Shown in pieces: positions 10,730-19,107 of a DNA stretch of 64,000 nt (position 1 is the first letter of the stretch; the number at the start of each line of letters is the position of its first letter). A model generated the notes under the pieces. That model saw only the letters and a list, made by a program, of their open reading frames with translations. It ran no database searches and was not told the origin of the DNA. Location of the stretch: positions 29,308 to 93,307 of the forward strand of contig JAIRWC010000002.1 of assembly GCA_031253495.1 (NCBI GenBank), written 5' to 3'. Both the position numbers and the translations under genes were made by a program. The stretch comes from Oscillospiraceae bacterium. Its GTDB lineage: Bacteria; Bacillota; Clostridia; Oscillospirales; Ruminococcaceae.

Positions 10730-11491
10730 CTAACATATCGTAAGCTGGCCGTCGTCCGCCAAGGCGGCAAGCCTTTGCTTCAACTCGTCGCTCTCGCCCC
10801 TCGCGTCCTCAAGTTCCTTTTGCAGCCTGATTATCTCGTTTTCTTTCGTCTTAACATAGTTGTCAAAGGATTTTTCATAATTGTTCAAGGTGTCGCGGAG
10901 CTTTTCGTTTTCCGCGTTGCTCACGGCGGCGACCGCCTCCATTTCAGACGCCGCGCTCTTGTAAGTATCGTCTATATGCTTGTTCCACAGATTTTCATAC
11001 TCGACAAGTTTGTCCCTCAATTCGACGTTTTCCCTTTCCTTAATCGACGCGATTTCGGAAAGCTCGACCCCCGCGCTGTGATACGCCGACTTCGCGTGTT
11101 CGTCCCATAACTTTTCATATTCGAGGAGCTTGGCGCGCAACTCGCTGTTTTCCTGTTCCTTGACGACGGCGAGCTGCGCCATTTCGCTTTCGGCGCTGTT
11201 CATATTGTCGATGAGCAGCTTGCGGTTCTCCAATTCCGACCGTTTAATCCGCTCTTCCATTTCCTCCACGGTTTTTTCAAGCGCGGTCTTGTCCTTATCC
11301 AAACGGTCGAACGCGTCGAACGCGGCAAGCGTGATAACCTCCGCCTCCGACTTGCCCTTAAACCGCGCTTTGAACTCGTTTATCCTCTCCTCGAGGGCGG
11401 CGGCTATCCGCGCTATACGCTCCGGCTCCTCGTCCGTAAGCAGCGAATAAACTCGCTCGCAAATCGTGATTTGTAATTTATCCATAGCCAA
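10730..11491 (-). CDS. ZapA-like N-terminal domain with long coiled coil
   Basis: MDKLQITICERVYSLLTDEEPERIARIAAALEERINEFKA...VITLAAFDAFDRL resembles the ZapA N-domain; remainder is coiled coil. Confidence 0.7.
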   Translation of the reverse strand: MAMDKLQITICERVYSLLTDEEPERIARIAAALEERINEFKARFKGKSEAEVITLAAFDAFDRLDKDKTALEKTVEEMEERIKRSELENRKLLIDNMNSAESEMAQLAVVKEQENSELRAKLLEYEKLWDEHAKSAYHSAGVELSEIASIKERENVELRDKLVEYENLWNKHIDDTYKSAASEMEAVAAVSNAENEKLRDTLNNYEKSFDNYVKTKENEIIRLQKELEDARGESDELKQRLAALADDGQLTIC

Positions 11492-11517
11492 ACCGACCTT
11501 TCTTTATTATCGACGTT

Positions 11518-12822
11518 TTATTCTTCTTTTTCGATTTTAACCGTTTCAATATTGATTTTATACTCGCCTACGACCCAAGCCTCGGCGTCCGTCCCCGCTA
11601 TCCTGAAATTGACCCCGATTGCCCGCGTCCCTTCCGAAAGCTCTATGCCCAGCAAGTCCACCGTCGCCCTGAAGTCGGCCGCCGACATCGAGTGAACCAC
11701 GCTCGACGGCCCCGCCACCTTCACGGAAATTTGCCGGGTTATATATTTCACCTCGTATCCCGGCTGAGGGTTCCGCGTGCTGAAATTCTCGTCCGACACC
11801 TCGACCTCAAAAACCATGGAACCGTAATCGTCCACGTCGTCAAACGTCAACAAGGCATAGTTTTTTCCCGTCATGTTGGTATACGCGGGGGGCAGTTCAA
11901 ACTCTTTCACGACCCCCCCCTGCAAATCGGCCAAAGTCAACTCGTTCAAAGACAGTTCGACTATGTTGTCATAATAGTCGATGGACGAATCGGGCGCCGA
12001 AATCGTCAGCTCCTCCGGGTCCACGCGCAATCGGCTCAACAGCGAATCCAAATTGAAATTGGACGGCGCGTCGATTTGAACCTTCACCGGGATTGTCCGC
12101 TGCTTGAACACGGGCACCCTTACCTTAAAATCCCTGTTGTTGACGTAAATGTCGGTATGGCTCACAATTTTGTCGTTTTTGTCGTAAAGAACAAGCTCGC
12201 CGTTTATATCGTCCGCCGTCGCCGGCAAAACCTCGGCATAAACCGCCTTCGCCACCGCCCTTTCAACCTTGTCTATCAACGACTTCTCGCCGGATAAGCG
12301 GACGGTCCTCGGGTATACGTCAAGGTTGTCATAATCGATTTGCATCCCCTCGATAACCGCTATATCGTCCGCGACGGGAATAACGTCGAGCGTTATTTCC
12401 GCGGTTTGGATGACGTTTATTTTTTTTGTGATATTATCGTTGAGTATATCGTATTTCACCCCGTCGGCGACGGGTTCGACGACGACCTTCACCGTATGTT
12501 CGCCCGGCTCTTTCACGTCCGACAAATCAAGATAAGCGATAAAATCCTCGGGGCGGGGTTTTACCACGTCGTAACGCTTTCCCTGTATCCTCGCCGTAAC
12601 CATCGCGTTGAACTCGCCGGACAGCTCAAGGTTGTTTTCAATCATATCGGCGTAATCGGAAGGCGTCGCCGTAACGGGGACTTTCTCGACGTTCATAATC
12701 ACGTCGGGGAACAGTTGGAACGAAATCGCGAACCACGTTATAACCGATATTACGAGCGCGAGGACAATGGTTTTTATGTTCGTCGCCAAGGCGTCCAAGA
12801 AGTTTAAAATAACCTTTTTCAA
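11518..12822 (-). CDS. cdaR: YbbR-domain protein (CdaR, regulator of diadenylate cyclase)
   Basis: N-terminal TM then repeated YbbR-like segments; immediately downstream of and overlapping cdaA. Confidence 0.85.
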   Translation of the reverse strand: MKKVILNFLDALATNIKTIVLALVISVITWFAISFQLFPDVIMNVEKVPVTATPSDYADMIENNLELSGEFNAMVTARIQGKRYDVVKPRPEDFIAYLDLSDVKEPGEHTVKVVVEPVADGVKYDILNDNITKKINVIQTAEITLDVIPVADDIAVIEGMQIDYDNLDVYPRTVRLSGEKSLIDKVERAVAKAVYAEVLPATADDINGELVLYDKNDKIVSHTDIYVNNRDFKVRVPVFKQRTIPVKVQIDAPSNFNLDSLLSRLRVDPEELTISAPDSSIDYYDNIVELSLNELTLADLQGGVVKEFELPPAYTNMTGKNYALLTFDDVDDYGSMVFEVEVSDENFSTRNPQPGYEVKYITRQISVKVAGPSSVVHSMSAADFRATVDLLGIELSEGTRAIGVNFRIAGTDAEAWVVGEYKINIETVKIEKEE

Positions 12823-13721
12823 GCGTCGTCCTCCTTGATTTCAACCGGCTTTTTCCTCTTCTCGCGGCGCGTTTTGGGTTTGCTTTGCGGCGTCGGTATA
12901 ATCGCTTCCGTCAGGTATTCGTGCAGTTTGCGATAATCGTATCCGCGGCGCAAAACGCCGTTTTCCGCCGTCGAAATTATCCCCGTTTCCTCCGAAACTA
13001 TTATTACGACGGCGTCCGAAACCTCGCTCATCCCGATTGCCGCGCGATGGCGGGAACCCAAATCCTTCGAGATAAGCTCTTCTTTTTGCGGTTTGGGAAG
13101 AAAGCATCCCGCCGCCAAAACAAGCCCGTCCCGAACGATTACGGCCCCGTCGTGCAAAGGCGTGTTGGGATAAAAAATATTCCCGAACAATTCTTCCGAC
13201 GGGATGGCGTTTAAAATCGTTCCCGTGCTTATCTGCTCGCCGAGTTTGGTGTCGCGCTCCATTACTATGAGCGCGCCGGTAGCCGTCCTGGAAAGTTTTT
13301 CGCACGCCTGCGATATTTGGTCTATCGCCCCGCTTATGCGATAAGCGGAGTTATACGGCTGGTTTTCAAGGTTAAACGATATGGTTTTAACCAACTTGAC
13401 CCTGCCCATTTTTTCAAGAACGCGCCTCAATTCCGGCTGGAACATCACTATAACCGCTATGATACCCATATTTATAATCGTTTCGCTTAACAGCCCGAGA
13501 ACCTTAAAATCAAGCTGCTGCAAAAGCACGGAAACGATAAAAATAAAGAAAATGCCCTTCAAAAGCTGTTCGGCGCGGGTTTCCCTGACGAACCGTATCA
13601 GTATATACATAAACCACGTTAAAATGAGAATTTCAACATAATCCACAAGCGTCATCGTTTTAATGACGCTCAAGGTGTCCTCAAGTATGTCCAGCAGATA
13701 AACCCTCAAATTCGTAAACAA
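12819..13721 (-). CDS. cdaA: diadenylate cyclase CdaA
   Basis: GTILNAIPSEELFGNIFYPNTPLHDGAVIVRDGLVLAAGCFLP...LGSRHRAAIGMSEVSDAVVIIVSEETGIIS: DAC DGA and RHR motifs. Confidence 0.95.
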   Translation of the reverse strand: MFTNLRVYLLDILEDTLSVIKTMTLVDYVEILILTWFMYILIRFVRETRAEQLLKGIFFIFIVSVLLQQLDFKVLGLLSETIINMGIIAVIVMFQPELRRVLEKMGRVKLVKTISFNLENQPYNSAYRISGAIDQISQACEKLSRTATGALIVMERDTKLGEQISTGTILNAIPSEELFGNIFYPNTPLHDGAVIVRDGLVLAAGCFLPKPQKEELISKDLGSRHRAAIGMSEVSDAVVIIVSEETGIISTAENGVLRRGYDYRKLHEYLTEAIIPTPQSKPKTRREKRKKPVEIKEDDA

Positions 13722-13743
13722 ATCGGCACCCCGTGATTATAAT

Positions 13744-13784
13744 CTTTTGAAATGAAAACTTTGTAAGAGTTTTCGTTTCAAAAG
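13744..13784. other. Intergenic hairpin (CTTTTGAAATGAAAACT ... AGTTTTCGTTTCAAAAG)
   Basis: 17-bp stem with one G/T-type mismatch, 7-nt loop, upstream of cdaA. Confidence 0.6.
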
Positions 13785-13810
13785 GGTTTCCGCCGCGACG
13801 GCGCAACCCC

Positions 13811-13848
13811 GTCCAAATTCAAAACGCGAAGCATTTTGAATTTGAACG
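13811..13848. repeat. Dyad intergenic repeat family B, copy 1
   Basis: gcaaccccGTCCAAATTCAAAACGCGAAGCATTTTGAATTTGAACgac; shared with 37243-37281 and 56143-56187. Confidence 0.6.
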
Positions 13849-13852
13849 ACTA

Positions 13853-14788
13853 TTATCCTCTCATCATGTCGTATTCGGTCCGCATACGCGAAATCAGCCC
13901 GACAATCCGCGCCGACGGCCTTTCAAAATAAGCGTTGTCAACAACGATTATCCTTTCTTCGATAACCGCGTCAAGCTGCGAGAAAACCTCGTCCGCGAGC
14001 AAGTCCCCGGTCGTGTAGACGCCGTTTAAGATTATAACGTCGGGCTGGTTTAAAAGCAGCTTTTCCTTGTCGTAAACGTAACCCGCCCCGTCCTCCGCGA
14101 GATTGTTCCCGAAACAGGACAAAACCGAACTTTCAAGCGTGTCGCCCGTCGCCAAAGCCAAATTTTCGGTTATATAGACGAAGTTTTTTAAATCAACGGC
14201 GCCCGGGTTGTAAAGAGCGCGGGATATATCCGCGAACACCCGCTCGCCCTCTTCCGCGCCGACAAACGCGCCGTACAGAATCACCCCCATAATCCTGTAG
14301 ACGTCCTTGAACTCCTCGATGTTTTTCGGTGCGGGGACAATAACCGTTACAATACCCGCCCCTTCCAGTATTATTCTGTCCTTCGCCGTTACCGGGGCGG
14401 ACGACAGCAGCAAATCCGGCGAAGCGCCTATTATTTTTTCCGTGTCCAAGCCTATGCCCGTTCCCATATCGGGAACGCCCCTTATCTCCGCGGGATAGTC
14501 GCAGTACCCGCTCCTGCCCGTAAGCCTGCCGCCCTCGCCGAATTCATATAAAATTTCGCCCAGCGCGGGGGAAAGGCAGATAATTTCACCGGGGGAAGCG
14601 TCCAAAACGACGCCGTCGATAACCACCGGATAAGGTTCCGGTTCGTCCGTTTGCGGCTCGGTTTCGGCAGTTTCGGCGGTTTCGGCGGTTTCGGTTTTTT
14701 TTCCGAAAAGGTCCCCGAAAAAATCGAAATACCCGCACCCGCTTAAAAAAACGCTTATCGCCGCGAGCGACGCCAAAAACTTTTTCAC
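13853..14788 (-). CDS. BtuF/FepB-like periplasmic-binding lipoprotein (helical-backbone metal receptor family)
   Basis: Lipobox LSGCGYF; IICLSPALGEILYEFGEGGRLTGRSGYCDYPAEIRGVPDMGTGIGLDTEKIIGASPDLLLSS. Confidence 0.8.
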   Translation of the reverse strand: MKKFLASLAAISVFLSGCGYFDFFGDLFGKKTETAETAETAETEPQTDEPEPYPVVIDGVVLDASPGEIICLSPALGEILYEFGEGGRLTGRSGYCDYPAEIRGVPDMGTGIGLDTEKIIGASPDLLLSSAPVTAKDRIILEGAGIVTVIVPAPKNIEEFKDVYRIMGVILYGAFVGAEEGERVFADISRALYNPGAVDLKNFVYITENLALATGDTLESSVLSCFGNNLAEDGAGYVYDKEKLLLNQPDVIILNGVYTTGDLLADEVFSQLDAVIEERIIVVDNAYFERPSARIVGLISRMRTEYDMMRG

Positions 14789-14791
14789 CGG

Positions 14792-15829
14792 TTAACTCCC
14801 CGCGTCCGCCAGTATACGCCCGGCTAACTCATAGAAATCCTTCAACGAAACCAAACGCGCGCATTTTTCCCTGTAACCGGCGGCGTTGCGTATGCCTTTC
14901 AAGTACCAAGCCGCCTGCTTGCGCGCCTCCCTCATTCCGGCGCTTTCGCCCTTATCCCGGACAATCAGCTCGATATGCTCCCGCATAACCGCCAATATTT
15001 CCGTCAAATCCAAAGCCGAAGGCGGCTCGCCTGTTTCAACGTAACGCGCTATGTCGCGGAAAATCCACGGCCGCCCGCGCGCCGCCCTGCCGACCATAAC
15101 CAAATCGCACCCCGTCCGCTCGTACATTTGAACGCATTTCTCCGCGCCGTCAACGTCGCCGTTTCCGATTACGGGGATGTTCACCGCTTTTTTTACGGCG
15201 GCGATAACGCCCCAGTCCGCCGTTCCGGAATACGCCTGCCTTTTCGTGCGCCCGTGGACGGCGACCGCCAAGGCGCCGTAATATTCGGCGATTTTAGCCG
15301 TTTCGACGGCGTTTATACTGTTTTCGTCCCAACCGGAACGGATTTTCACGGTTACGGGAATATCGACGGCGGAAACGACGGCGTTTATTATCCCGCCGAA
15401 CAGCTTGGCGTTTTCGGGCTTTAACAGCGCGCTCCCCGCCCCGGTCTTAACCACCTTCGCGACAGGGCAGCCCGCGTTTACGTCAATTATATCCGGGCGT
15501 TCGCCCGCCGCGATAACCGCGGCTTTCGCCATAAATTCCGGTTCGCTCCCGAAAAGCTGCACCGCCCGCGGGCGCTCGAACCCGCTTTCAAAGTCGGCGG
15601 TTTTCAACAGCGCCGCCGTCTTTTTATCGCCGTAAACCAAGCCCTTCGCGCTTACCATTTCCCCGACGGTATAAGCCGCGCCGTACTTCTTCGCGACGGT
15701 TCTGAAAGCGCCGTCGGCGACGTCCGCCATCGGGGCGAGGGCGGCGGTTTTCGCGATTTTGACGTTTTTGATATAAACATATTCCATATATTCGCATATC
15801 ATTTTATCATTTTTCGTCGAAAATTGCAA
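14792..15829 (-). CDS. dusB: tRNA-dihydrouridine synthase
   Basis: LAPMADVADGAFRTVAKKYGAAYTVGEMVSAKG...DINAGCPVAKVVKTGAGSALLKPENAKL...VKIRSGWDE...VHGRTKRQAYSG...VIGNGDVDGAE. Confidence 0.9.
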   Translation of the reverse strand: MQFSTKNDKMICEYMEYVYIKNVKIAKTAALAPMADVADGAFRTVAKKYGAAYTVGEMVSAKGLVYGDKKTAALLKTADFESGFERPRAVQLFGSEPEFMAKAAVIAAGERPDIIDVNAGCPVAKVVKTGAGSALLKPENAKLFGGIINAVVSAVDIPVTVKIRSGWDENSINAVETAKIAEYYGALAVAVHGRTKRQAYSGTADWGVIAAVKKAVNIPVIGNGDVDGAEKCVQMYERTGCDLVMVGRAARGRPWIFRDIARYVETGEPPSALDLTEILAVMREHIELIVRDKGESAGMREARKQAAWYLKGIRNAAGYREKCARLVSLKDFYELAGRILADAGS

Positions 15830-15950
15830 TAGTTTTCAGAAAAAAAAGGAAGCGGCTGAAGTTGTGTTTTTAAAGATTTATCCCATAATTTTTCCGACCG
15901 GCATTATCCGTTGCCTGTGCAACGAAATTACATCTTTTTCACAAAAAATA

Positions 15951-15979
15951 TTTACAATCGGTGAATAATATGCTATTAT
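15951..15979 (+). promoter_or_regulatory. putative promoter of the Hsp70/AAA operon (TTTACA-17-TATTAT)
   Basis: TTTACA 15951-15956, 17 nt, TATTAT 15974-15979, just upstream of ATG 16006. Confidence 0.55.
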
Positions 15980-16005
15980 AATATGCGATAATAGGGGTAT
16001 TGTAT

Positions 16006-17463
16006 ATGAACGTGGGCATCGATTTGGGAACCGCCAACACGGCGGTGGCTTACATATCCGGCGAAGGGAGCCTTGAGCTTCTTGATATGAAGGGCGGTTT
16101 TCTTCTTCCGTCTTGCGTTTACGCGGCCCAAAACACCGTCATAACGGGGGAGGACGCTTTAAGACGCGGCGGCGTAAACCCCGAAAATTTTGTTTCCTCC
16201 GCGAAAACCCGAATGGGGCGGCCGGAGAAGAGTTATGTCGCGGGGGCGCTGGCGCTTAACCCGACGGACGTCGCCCGCCTTGTCCTTGAAGCGGCGCTCA
16301 GGCGTCTGCGCGAGGTTTTTCCCGAAGAAAAAGAGTTCAACGCTTTCATAACCGTTCCCGCCTCGTTTGAAAGCGGGCAAAGAGCGGAAACGCGCAAGGC
16401 GCTCGTCGCGGCGGGGTTCAAAATCGGCGATAACTGCGTTATAGACGAACCCGTGGCGGCGGCAATCGCCTACGGTCCGCGATTGGGCGGCGGCAGGGTT
16501 TTGGTGATAGATTTCGGCGGGGGGACTCTTGACGTTTCTTTGGTTGAAATCGACCGTATGGGCTCGACGACCGACCCCTCCCGCGTAAAGGTTCTTAAAT
16601 CCGGCGGCGACCGCGGTCTTGGCGGCGACGATTTCGATAAAGCGATAGCCGGCGCGGTTTACAGGCACATCCGCGACGAAAGCCCCGCGCATACGGATTT
16701 GAGTTTCCCTTCGCGCTCGCAGCTTAAGTACGCGAAAAAAGTGGAAGCGCTTTCCCGCGAGGCGAAAGAGAGTTTATCCGCGGACGGTATTTTCGCCGCG
16801 AACATATACGACCATGACTTTTTCGAGGACGGCAGCTTCGAGCTTGACTTCGACATTACCTATGAGGAATACGCCGCGCTCGCTTCCGATTTGATAAACA
16901 GGGTTAAAGGGGCTGTGATGTCGCCGTTCGGCGGGGAATACCGACCCGACGGCACGGATAAGGTTCTGCTCGTCGGCGGAATGGCGGGGGAGCGGTTCCT
17001 GCGGGAGTTCGCCGCCGAAACGTTCGGCGGGGATAAAGTCGTGTTACCGCCGGACAGGATGTACCTCGTCGCGAAGGGGGCGGCAATCTGCAATTCCGAT
17101 TTGCCGGTTCAAGTGTCCAATAAATCGTTTACCTCCATCGGCGCGCTTTGCGTCAACGAAAAGGGCGAAGACGACATATTTTACTTCATCAAGGCGGGGG
17201 AAGACGTCGACCCCGGCAGGAAAGTTTCCCGTTTGTTCAAAACCGGCCGCGATTTCGCGACGGCTATGGTGGTTGAAATAGCGGAATTTGTTTCCGAGGA
17301 AAAGAAAACCGTTTCAAGGTTGGAATTAAGCGGATTGACCCCTGATTTCGCGGAAAATCAAACGGTGAGGATAACCTTTTCGGTTAGCGAGGATAAGTAT
17401 ATATCCGTTTCGGCCGAAGAAGTATCGACGGGCAGGGAAATTTCCTGTAATATACGATTGTAA
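16006..17463 (+). CDS. Hsp70 family (DnaK-like) protein without SBD-alpha lid
   Basis: MNVGIDLGTANTAVAYISGEG...FITVPASFESGQRAETRKALVAAGF...VIDEPVAAAIAYG...VLVIDFGGGTLDVSLVEI...GGDRGLGGDDFDKAI...VLLVGGMAGERFL; 486 aa, ends after a beta-rich region. Confidence 0.88.
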   Translation: MNVGIDLGTANTAVAYISGEGSLELLDMKGGFLLPSCVYAAQNTVITGEDALRRGGVNPENFVSSAKTRMGRPEKSYVAGALALNPTDVARLVLEAALRRLREVFPEEKEFNAFITVPASFESGQRAETRKALVAAGFKIGDNCVIDEPVAAAIAYGPRLGGGRVLVIDFGGGTLDVSLVEIDRMGSTTDPSRVKVLKSGGDRGLGGDDFDKAIAGAVYRHIRDESPAHTDLSFPSRSQLKYAKKVEALSREAKESLSADGIFAANIYDHDFFEDGSFELDFDITYEEYAALASDLINRVKGAVMSPFGGEYRPDGTDKVLLVGGMAGERFLREFAAETFGGDKVVLPPDRMYLVAKGAAICNSDLPVQVSNKSFTSIGALCVNEKGEDDIFYFIKAGEDVDPGRKVSRLFKTGRDFATAMVVEIAEFVSEEKKTVSRLELSGLTPDFAENQTVRITFSVSEDKYISVSAEEVSTGREISCNIRL

Positions 17464-17470
17464 GGGGAAA

Positions 17471-17549
17471 GGTTGAAAAATAAGAAAGAACGAATCACCA
17501 TGCCGCAATTTTCATTGGGTTTTGTGCAGGGTGAGGCGGCATGGTCATA
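17471..17549 (+). repeat. uORF/inverted-repeat element, copy 1 (~80 bp)
   Basis: ggttgaaaaataagaaagaacgaatcACCATGCCGCaattttcattgggttttgtgcagggtgagGCGGCATGGTcata; uORF 17500-17550 MPQFSLGFVQGEAAWS*. Confidence 0.9.
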
Positions 17550-17555
17550 AATATG

Positions 17556-19103
17556 AAATTAACCGAATGGGTAAGGGAACGGCGCGAGGAAAACGAGATA
17601 CTCGACGTATTTTTACAGATAACCCGGCTTTTGTCGGACGGCAAGGGGCAGGGTGCCGTTTCACCCGCTTTGTACGAGGTTGACGAGCTTAATAACGTCC
17701 TCTTTAACGGGAACGAAACCGATTTGCCGAACCCCGCCTCGGATTTCCGCGCGCCCGAAAACGGCAGGAACGGCGAAAAAAGCGACGTGTTCTCGCTGGG
17801 GATGTTACTGTATCTCCTGTTGAATAAAGAAACCTATTATCAAAGCAGGAACGTTTCGCCCGCCCTGTTGCTGAAGGCGCGCCGCAGAAGCCCGGGGTTT
17901 TCCATGATTAAATCCGAGGACGGCAGACCGGTATCCCTGCTCATGGAAAAGATGACGTCGGTCGACGCCGATGAGCGCCCTTCCCTGAAAGACATTCTCG
18001 CGGTTTTGAGCGGGTATGTCTGCCGTTTTTCGGTATTGCCGCAAAACATACAAACGGGCGAGGTTTTCGGTGAAATAACCCGCTCGTTCACAGGTTCGCA
18101 AAGTTATAAGTTCATGCCCGAAAGCCGCTACGTTATCGACGGCGTAACGCTGGCGCCCGTATCGCAAACGCCGCTCCTGATACCTTTCAGACTGGTGAGG
18201 AAGCAATACGCCTTGGAGGTCGTCTACGCGAAAGAGGGACGCTGGTCTTACGCGGTAAAAAAGCCCGACGCGCCGGAAGTTCCGCCCGCTTCGGAGGAAG
18301 CCTTTTCAATCGTTCCGAAAGCGACCGCCGCCCTGTACTATTGCGACGCCTTTTACGGCGCGCGCGACAGCACGCTTTTATGCGGGACCGACGGCTATTC
18401 GTTCGAGCTGGGTTATTCCGAGGGCGGCGGCAAAAACGTCAAAATAAGCAGGGAGGGAACCTTGGTCGCCCCCGAAAGGATAGGAACGCGCATACTTTCC
18501 ATGTTGAAGCAAACGGGAAAGGCGCCGGGCGAAATCTCACGCGTCGCCGTCTACGGTTACGGCGTGTTCCCCGCGAAAGGGGCGAACGCCGCCAAGGTTA
18601 TGCCGGCGGTAACGAAAACAATCAACGACATATTCCCGGAAGACGTCAACATCTGCAGTTTAAGCGGGGAAGATATTTTGAGGGGCGCGGCGCTTTACAT
18701 ATCGGATAACGGGATTGTCCCGGGGAAAGCGTCGGAATATGCCGAATACGATTACGGGATAACCGTAAGCGACCCCGTATCGCAAAGATACGCGTTTCAG
18801 ACGCTCATTCCGGCGGGAACGCCCGTTAAGGGGGGGGTTGAGGTCAAAACCGTCTTTCGCCCGTCCGCAAGCGATATAAGGAACGGAATATGCGCGGTCA
18901 TGCTGTTTAGGCGCGAAAAGGGGTTTGAACACGTGAACAGCACGCTTGAGCCCGACGGCGACAAAATCAAACTCGCAAAAAAGATAAAGGTTCCCCTGCC
19001 GTCTGAAATTACCTCGCCCCGCCCCGTCGAGTTAACGCTCAGAATGGACGAGACGGGCGGAATGGACGCCGAAGCGCGCGCCGCCTTTTCCGGCGAAGAG
19101 TAA
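17556..19103 (+). CDS. Hybrid protein: pseudokinase-like C-lobe fused to Hsp70-like C-terminal region
   Basis: MKLTEWVRERREEN...; FRAPENGRNGEKSDVFSLGMLLYLLL and LLMEKMTSVDADERPSLKDILAVL match kinase APE/alphaF/alphaH-I motifs; later ISRVAVYGYGVFP...ILRGAALYI...GITVSDPVSQRYAFQTLIPAGTPV resembles Hsp70 lobe II/SBD-beta. Start could also be the element's ATG at 17541 (MVINM). Confidence 0.6.
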   Translation, partial: KLTEWVRERREENEILDVFLQITRLLSDGKGQGAVSPALYEVDELNNVLFNGNETDLPNPASDFRAPENGRNGEKSDVFSLGMLLYLLLNKETYYQSRNVSPALLLKARRRSPGFSMIKSEDGRPVSLLMEKMTSVDADERPSLKDILAVLSGYVCRFSVLPQNIQTGEVFGEITRSFTGSQSYKFMPESRYVIDGVTLAPVSQTPLLIPFRLVRKQYALEVVYAKEGRWSYAVKKPDAPEVPPASEEAFSIVPKATAALYYCDAFYGARDSTLLCGTDGYSFELGYSEGGGKNVKISREGTLVAPERIGTRILSMLKQTGKAPGEISRVAVYGYGVFPAKGANAAKVMPAVTKTINDIFPEDVNICSLSGEDILRGAALYISDNGIVPGKASEYAEYDYGITVSDPVSQRYAFQTLIPAGTPVKGGVEVKTVFRPSASDIRNGICAVMLFRREKGFEHVNSTLEPDGDKIKLAKKIKVPLPSEITSPRPVELTLRMDETGGMDAEARAAFSGEE

Positions 19104-19107
19104 AAGT

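Noticed and set aside
11692-12807. Long plus-strand ORFs 11692..12297 and 12340..12807
   Set aside because: Antisense to cdaR; His/Arg-rich shadow translations.
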